Source: Novispirillum itersonii (lineage in GTDB: Bacteria > Pseudomonadota > Alphaproteobacteria > Rhodospirillales > Rhodospirillaceae). From it: a DNA stretch of 64,000 bases. Of the stretch, positions 61,689 to 64,000 are shown piece by piece (the stretch's first letter is position 1; each line of letters opens with the position of its first letter). Location: NCBI RefSeq assembly GCF_014205675.1, contig NZ_JACIIX010000013.1:62001-126000 (forward strand). Reading direction: 5' to 3'. The position numbers and the translations under genes were made by a program. The notes beneath the pieces were generated by a model. The model made no database searches. It saw only the letters and a list, made by a program, of their open reading frames with translations, and was not told where the DNA came from.

Positions 61689-64000
61689 TTACCGCTTCAG
61701 CGGGGTAATCCGCCAGATCTTGCGGGCATAATCGTGGATCGAGCGGTCCGACGAGAACCCGCCCATGTTGGCGACGTTGATGATCGCCTTGCGGGTCCAG
61801 TCCTCCGGCTGGCGGTAGGTCTGTTCCACCTGCGCCTGCACCCGGATGTAATCGGCGTAATCGGCCATCACGAAGAAGTGGTCGCCATGGGTCAGGATGG
61901 CGTCAAAAACGCAGCGGTAGCGGCCCGGATCATCCGGCGTAAAGTATCCGCTGCCGATCATGTCCACCGCCTGCCGCAGCTCCTCGTCCGCATTGTAAAT
62001 GTCCCACGGGCGGTAGCCCTGCATGCGCATTTCCGTCACTTCGGCGGCGGTCTTGCCGAAGATGAAGATATTGTCGTCGCCGACCGCATCCTTGATTTCG
62101 ATATTGGCACCGTCCAGCGTACCGATGGTCAGTGCGCCGTTGAGGGCGAACTTCATGTTGCCGGTGCCCGACGCTTCCATCCCGGCGGTGGAAATCTGCT
62201 CCGACAGGTCGGTGCCGGGGATAATCACCTCCGCCGCCGACACGTTGTAGTTGGGCAGGAAGGCCAGCGACAGCCGCCCCTTACAGGCCGGATCGTTGTT
62301 GATGACCATTGCCGCATCGTTGATCAGGCGGATGATCTGCTTGGCGAGGAAGTAACCCGGAGCCGACTTCCCGGCAATCAGCACACAGCGCGGCAGAATG
62401 CCATCGCCCTGCCCGCTGCGGATGCGGTTGTACAGGGTGATGACGTGCAGCAGGTTGAGAAGCTGCCGTTTGTATTCGTGGATGCGCTTGACCTGACTGT
62501 CAAACAGCGCCGCCGGATCGAACCGCACGCCGGTCCGGGCCTCCACCAGTGCGCCCAGCCGCTGCTTGTTGTCCCGCTTGATGGCGGCGAACCGGTCACG
62601 CACCCCGGCATCATCGGCAAAGCGCTCGAAGGCTTTCAGCTCGGTCAGGTCGGTTTTCCAGCGCGGGCCAATGCAGTCATCAATCAGCGCGGTCAGGTCC
62701 GGGTTGGACTGCACCACCCAGCGCCGCTGGGTGACGCCGTTGGTGACGTTGACGATCTTATCGGTATCCAGCCGCTGGAAATCAGCGAACACATGGCGGC
62801 GCATCAGGTCGGTATGCAGGGCGGCGACACCGTTGACGTGGCCGGACCCGACCACCGCCAGATGCGCCATCCGCACCCGCCGCGCCCCGTCGTCGATCAG
62901 CGACAGCCGCCCGAGGATATCCGGCTGGCCGGGGAACGACACCTTCACCTGCTGCAAAAACTGATAGTTGATCTTGTAGATGATATCCAGATGCCGGGGC
63001 AGGATCTGCTCCAGCATGGCAATCGGCCAGGTTTCCAGCGCTTCCGGCAGCAGGGTGTGGTTGGTGTAGTTGAAGATGCCGCGCGTCATCGCCCACGCCG
63101 CCGCCCAGTCGTAACCGTACTGGTCGAGCAGCAGCCGCATCATTTCCGGCACCGCCAGCGCCGGGTGGGTATCGTTGAGCTGGATACACACCTTTTCCGG
63201 CAACGCCGACAGGTCGCCATAGGTGCGGGTGTGGCGGGCCAGAATATCCTGCAACGAGGCGGAGACGAAGAAGTACTCCTGCATCAGTCGCAGTTCCTGC
63301 CCCATCAGGGTGGTATCAGCCGGGTACAGCACCTTCGACAGGTTTTCCGACAGGGTCTTGGCCTTCACCGCGTCGATATAGTTGCCCTGATTGAAGATGT
63401 TCAGGTCAAAGTCGCGGGTGGCCCGCGCCGACCACAGCCGCAGCTTGGTGACCACGCCGGAGCCGAAGCCCGACACCGGCACGTCATAGGCCATGGCGAT
63501 CACGTCTTCAGTGTCGATCCAGCGGCAGACCTCGCGGCCGTCCTCGCCCCGGAAGGTCATCATCCGGCCGCGGAAGCGCACCGGGTAGATGATGCTCGGG
63601 CGTTCAAATTCCCACGGGTTGCCATGGCGCAGCCAGGTTTCCGGGTGTTCCACCTGTTCCCCATGCTCAATGCGCTGGGTGAACATGCCGAATTCGTAGC
63701 GGATGCCGTAACCGAAGCCGGGGTAGGAATGGGTGGCGAGGGAATCCAGAAAACACGCCGCCAGACGGCCCAGACCGCCGTTGCCCAGCGCGGCGTCGTA
63801 TTCGTGTTCCTGAATATCCTCCAGCTCCTGCCCCAGATCGGTCAGGGCCTGCTCGACCCGCTCCAGCAGGCCGATATCCAGCAGGGTCTTCCGCAGCGAG
63901 CGGCCCATCAGGTATTCCAGCGACAGGTAATACACCCGCCGCGCCTTCTGCTCCCGCTCCCGCAGCGCGGTTTCAAGATACTGTTCCGACAGCACCCCGC
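61689..64000 (-). CDS. glgP: glycogen/starch phosphorylase, 5' end beyond window
   Basis: Releases glucose 1-phosphate from glycogen using pyridoxal phosphate. About 770 residues are visible; the usual length is near 820, so the first ~50 residues lie past the right edge. Present are ARRVYYLSLEYLMGRSLRKTL, ALGNGGLGRLAACFLDS, PEALETWPIAMLEQILPRHL, VNGVAALHTDLMR, NVTNGVTQRRWV and the cofactor-lysine segment EASGTGNMKFALNGALTIGTLDGANIEI. An in-frame GTG at 63993-63995 is only an internal codon. The C-terminus is IWRITPLKR. Convergent with pspC. Confidence 0.96.
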   Translation of the reverse strand, partial: GVLSEQYLETALREREQKARRVYYLSLEYLMGRSLRKTLLDIGLLERVEQALTDLGQELEDIQEHEYDAALGNGGLGRLAACFLDSLATHSYPGFGYGIRYEFGMFTQRIEHGEQVEHPETWLRHGNPWEFERPSIIYPVRFRGRMMTFRGEDGREVCRWIDTEDVIAMAYDVPVSGFGSGVVTKLRLWSARATRDFDLNIFNQGNYIDAVKAKTLSENLSKVLYPADTTLMGQELRLMQEYFFVSASLQDILARHTRTYGDLSALPEKVCIQLNDTHPALAVPEMMRLLLDQYGYDWAAAWAMTRGIFNYTNHTLLPEALETWPIAMLEQILPRHLDIIYKINYQFLQQVKVSFPGQPDILGRLSLIDDGARRVRMAHLAVVGSGHVNGVAALHTDLMRRHVFADFQRLDTDKIVNVTNGVTQRRWVVQSNPDLTALIDDCIGPRWKTDLTELKAFERFADDAGVRDRFAAIKRDNKQRLGALVEARTGVRFDPAALFDSQVKRIHEYKRQLLNLLHVITLYNRIRSGQGDGILPRCVLIAGKSAPGYFLAKQIIRLINDAAMVINNDPACKGRLSLAFLPNYNVSAAEVIIPGTDLSEQISTAGMEASGTGNMKFALNGALTIGTLDGANIEIKDAVGDDNIFIFGKTAAEVTEMRMQGYRPWDIYNADEELRQAVDMIGSGYFTPDDPGRYRCVFDAILTHGDHFFVMADYADYIRVQAQVEQTYRQPEDWTRKAIINVANMGGFSSDRSIHDYARKIWRITPLKR

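Overview
The window is a stretch of high-GC bacterial chromosome. Its gene set and protein styles point to an alphaproteobacterium, most likely a member of the Rhodospirillales / Azospirillaceae-like group. Indicators are a glnB-glnA pair, GreB and YdcH (DUF465) small proteins, a GatCAB amidotransferase, a pyrB-pyrC pair whose dihydroorotase is degenerate, and a complete alphaproteobacterial C-P lyase locus. The species cannot be fixed from the sequence alone. No rRNA, tRNA, CRISPR array, integrase or insertion sequence was recognised. Both ends cut genes: a 6-phosphofructokinase on the left and glycogen phosphorylase on the right.

Layout. 1-11.5 kb is core and miscellaneous metabolism: phosphofructokinase, YdcH, GreB, HU, class I fumarase, an OpgC-type membrane protein, a membrane-embedded chemoreceptor, an MFS transporter, a PuuA-like glutamine synthetase and a membrane-anchored coiled-coil protein. 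11.5-25.1 kb is a large phosphonate-use region. On the minus strand lie phnC-phnD-phnE and a hexapeptide acetyltransferase, then (after a plus-strand CatB-type acetyltransferase) a divergent phnM paralogue and the regulator phnF. On the plus strand runs phnGHIJKLM followed by a DUF1045 2H-phosphoesterase. A perfect palindrome just downstream of a good sigma-70 promoter between phnF and phnG is the probable PhnF operator. 25.1-28.5 kb holds an aminotransferase, PII (glnB) and glutamine synthetase (glnA).

28.6-36.3 kb is a type I restriction-modification operon (hsdM, a shortened rhuM, a GIY-YIG/DUF4357 protein, hsdS, hsdR) in which every junction is a four-base ATGA overlap. 36.3-39.2 kb holds a GNAT enzyme, a rhodanese with a divergent GlxA-type regulator, and an EamA transporter. 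39.3-45.3 kb looks like a copper-related envelope locus: a DUF2946 protein, a TonB-dependent receptor, MbnP, MbnH and an unrecognised lipoprotein. 45.3-49.6 kb is an ACT protein, gatCAB and ruvX.

49.9-53.0 kb is a single-polypeptide restriction-methyltransferase, visibly richer in A+T than its surroundings. 53.1-56.7 kb carries a thioesterase, pyrB, pyrC and plsY. 56.8-58.8 kb carries two tandem paralogous periplasmic binding proteins of unknown ligand. 58.8-61.6 kb is a phage-shock system: pspF, divergent from pspABC, with a sigma-54 promoter in the gap. glgP closes the window.

How the genes work together. PhnCDE imports phosphonate, PhnGHIJKL with PhnM converts it to a ribosyl cyclic phosphate, and the adjacent DUF1045 protein may process a cyclic phosphate because no phnP or phnN is seen here. 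MbnH is expected to oxidise a tryptophan of MbnP to make a copper site. Two independent restriction systems sit about 14 kb apart. No wholly new system can be claimed with confidence. The best candidates for novelty are the nested rhuM/GIY-YIG pair in the hsd operon, the second PhnM with its own promoter and inverted repeat, the unrecognised lipoprotein beside mbnPH, and the paired binding proteins next to psp.
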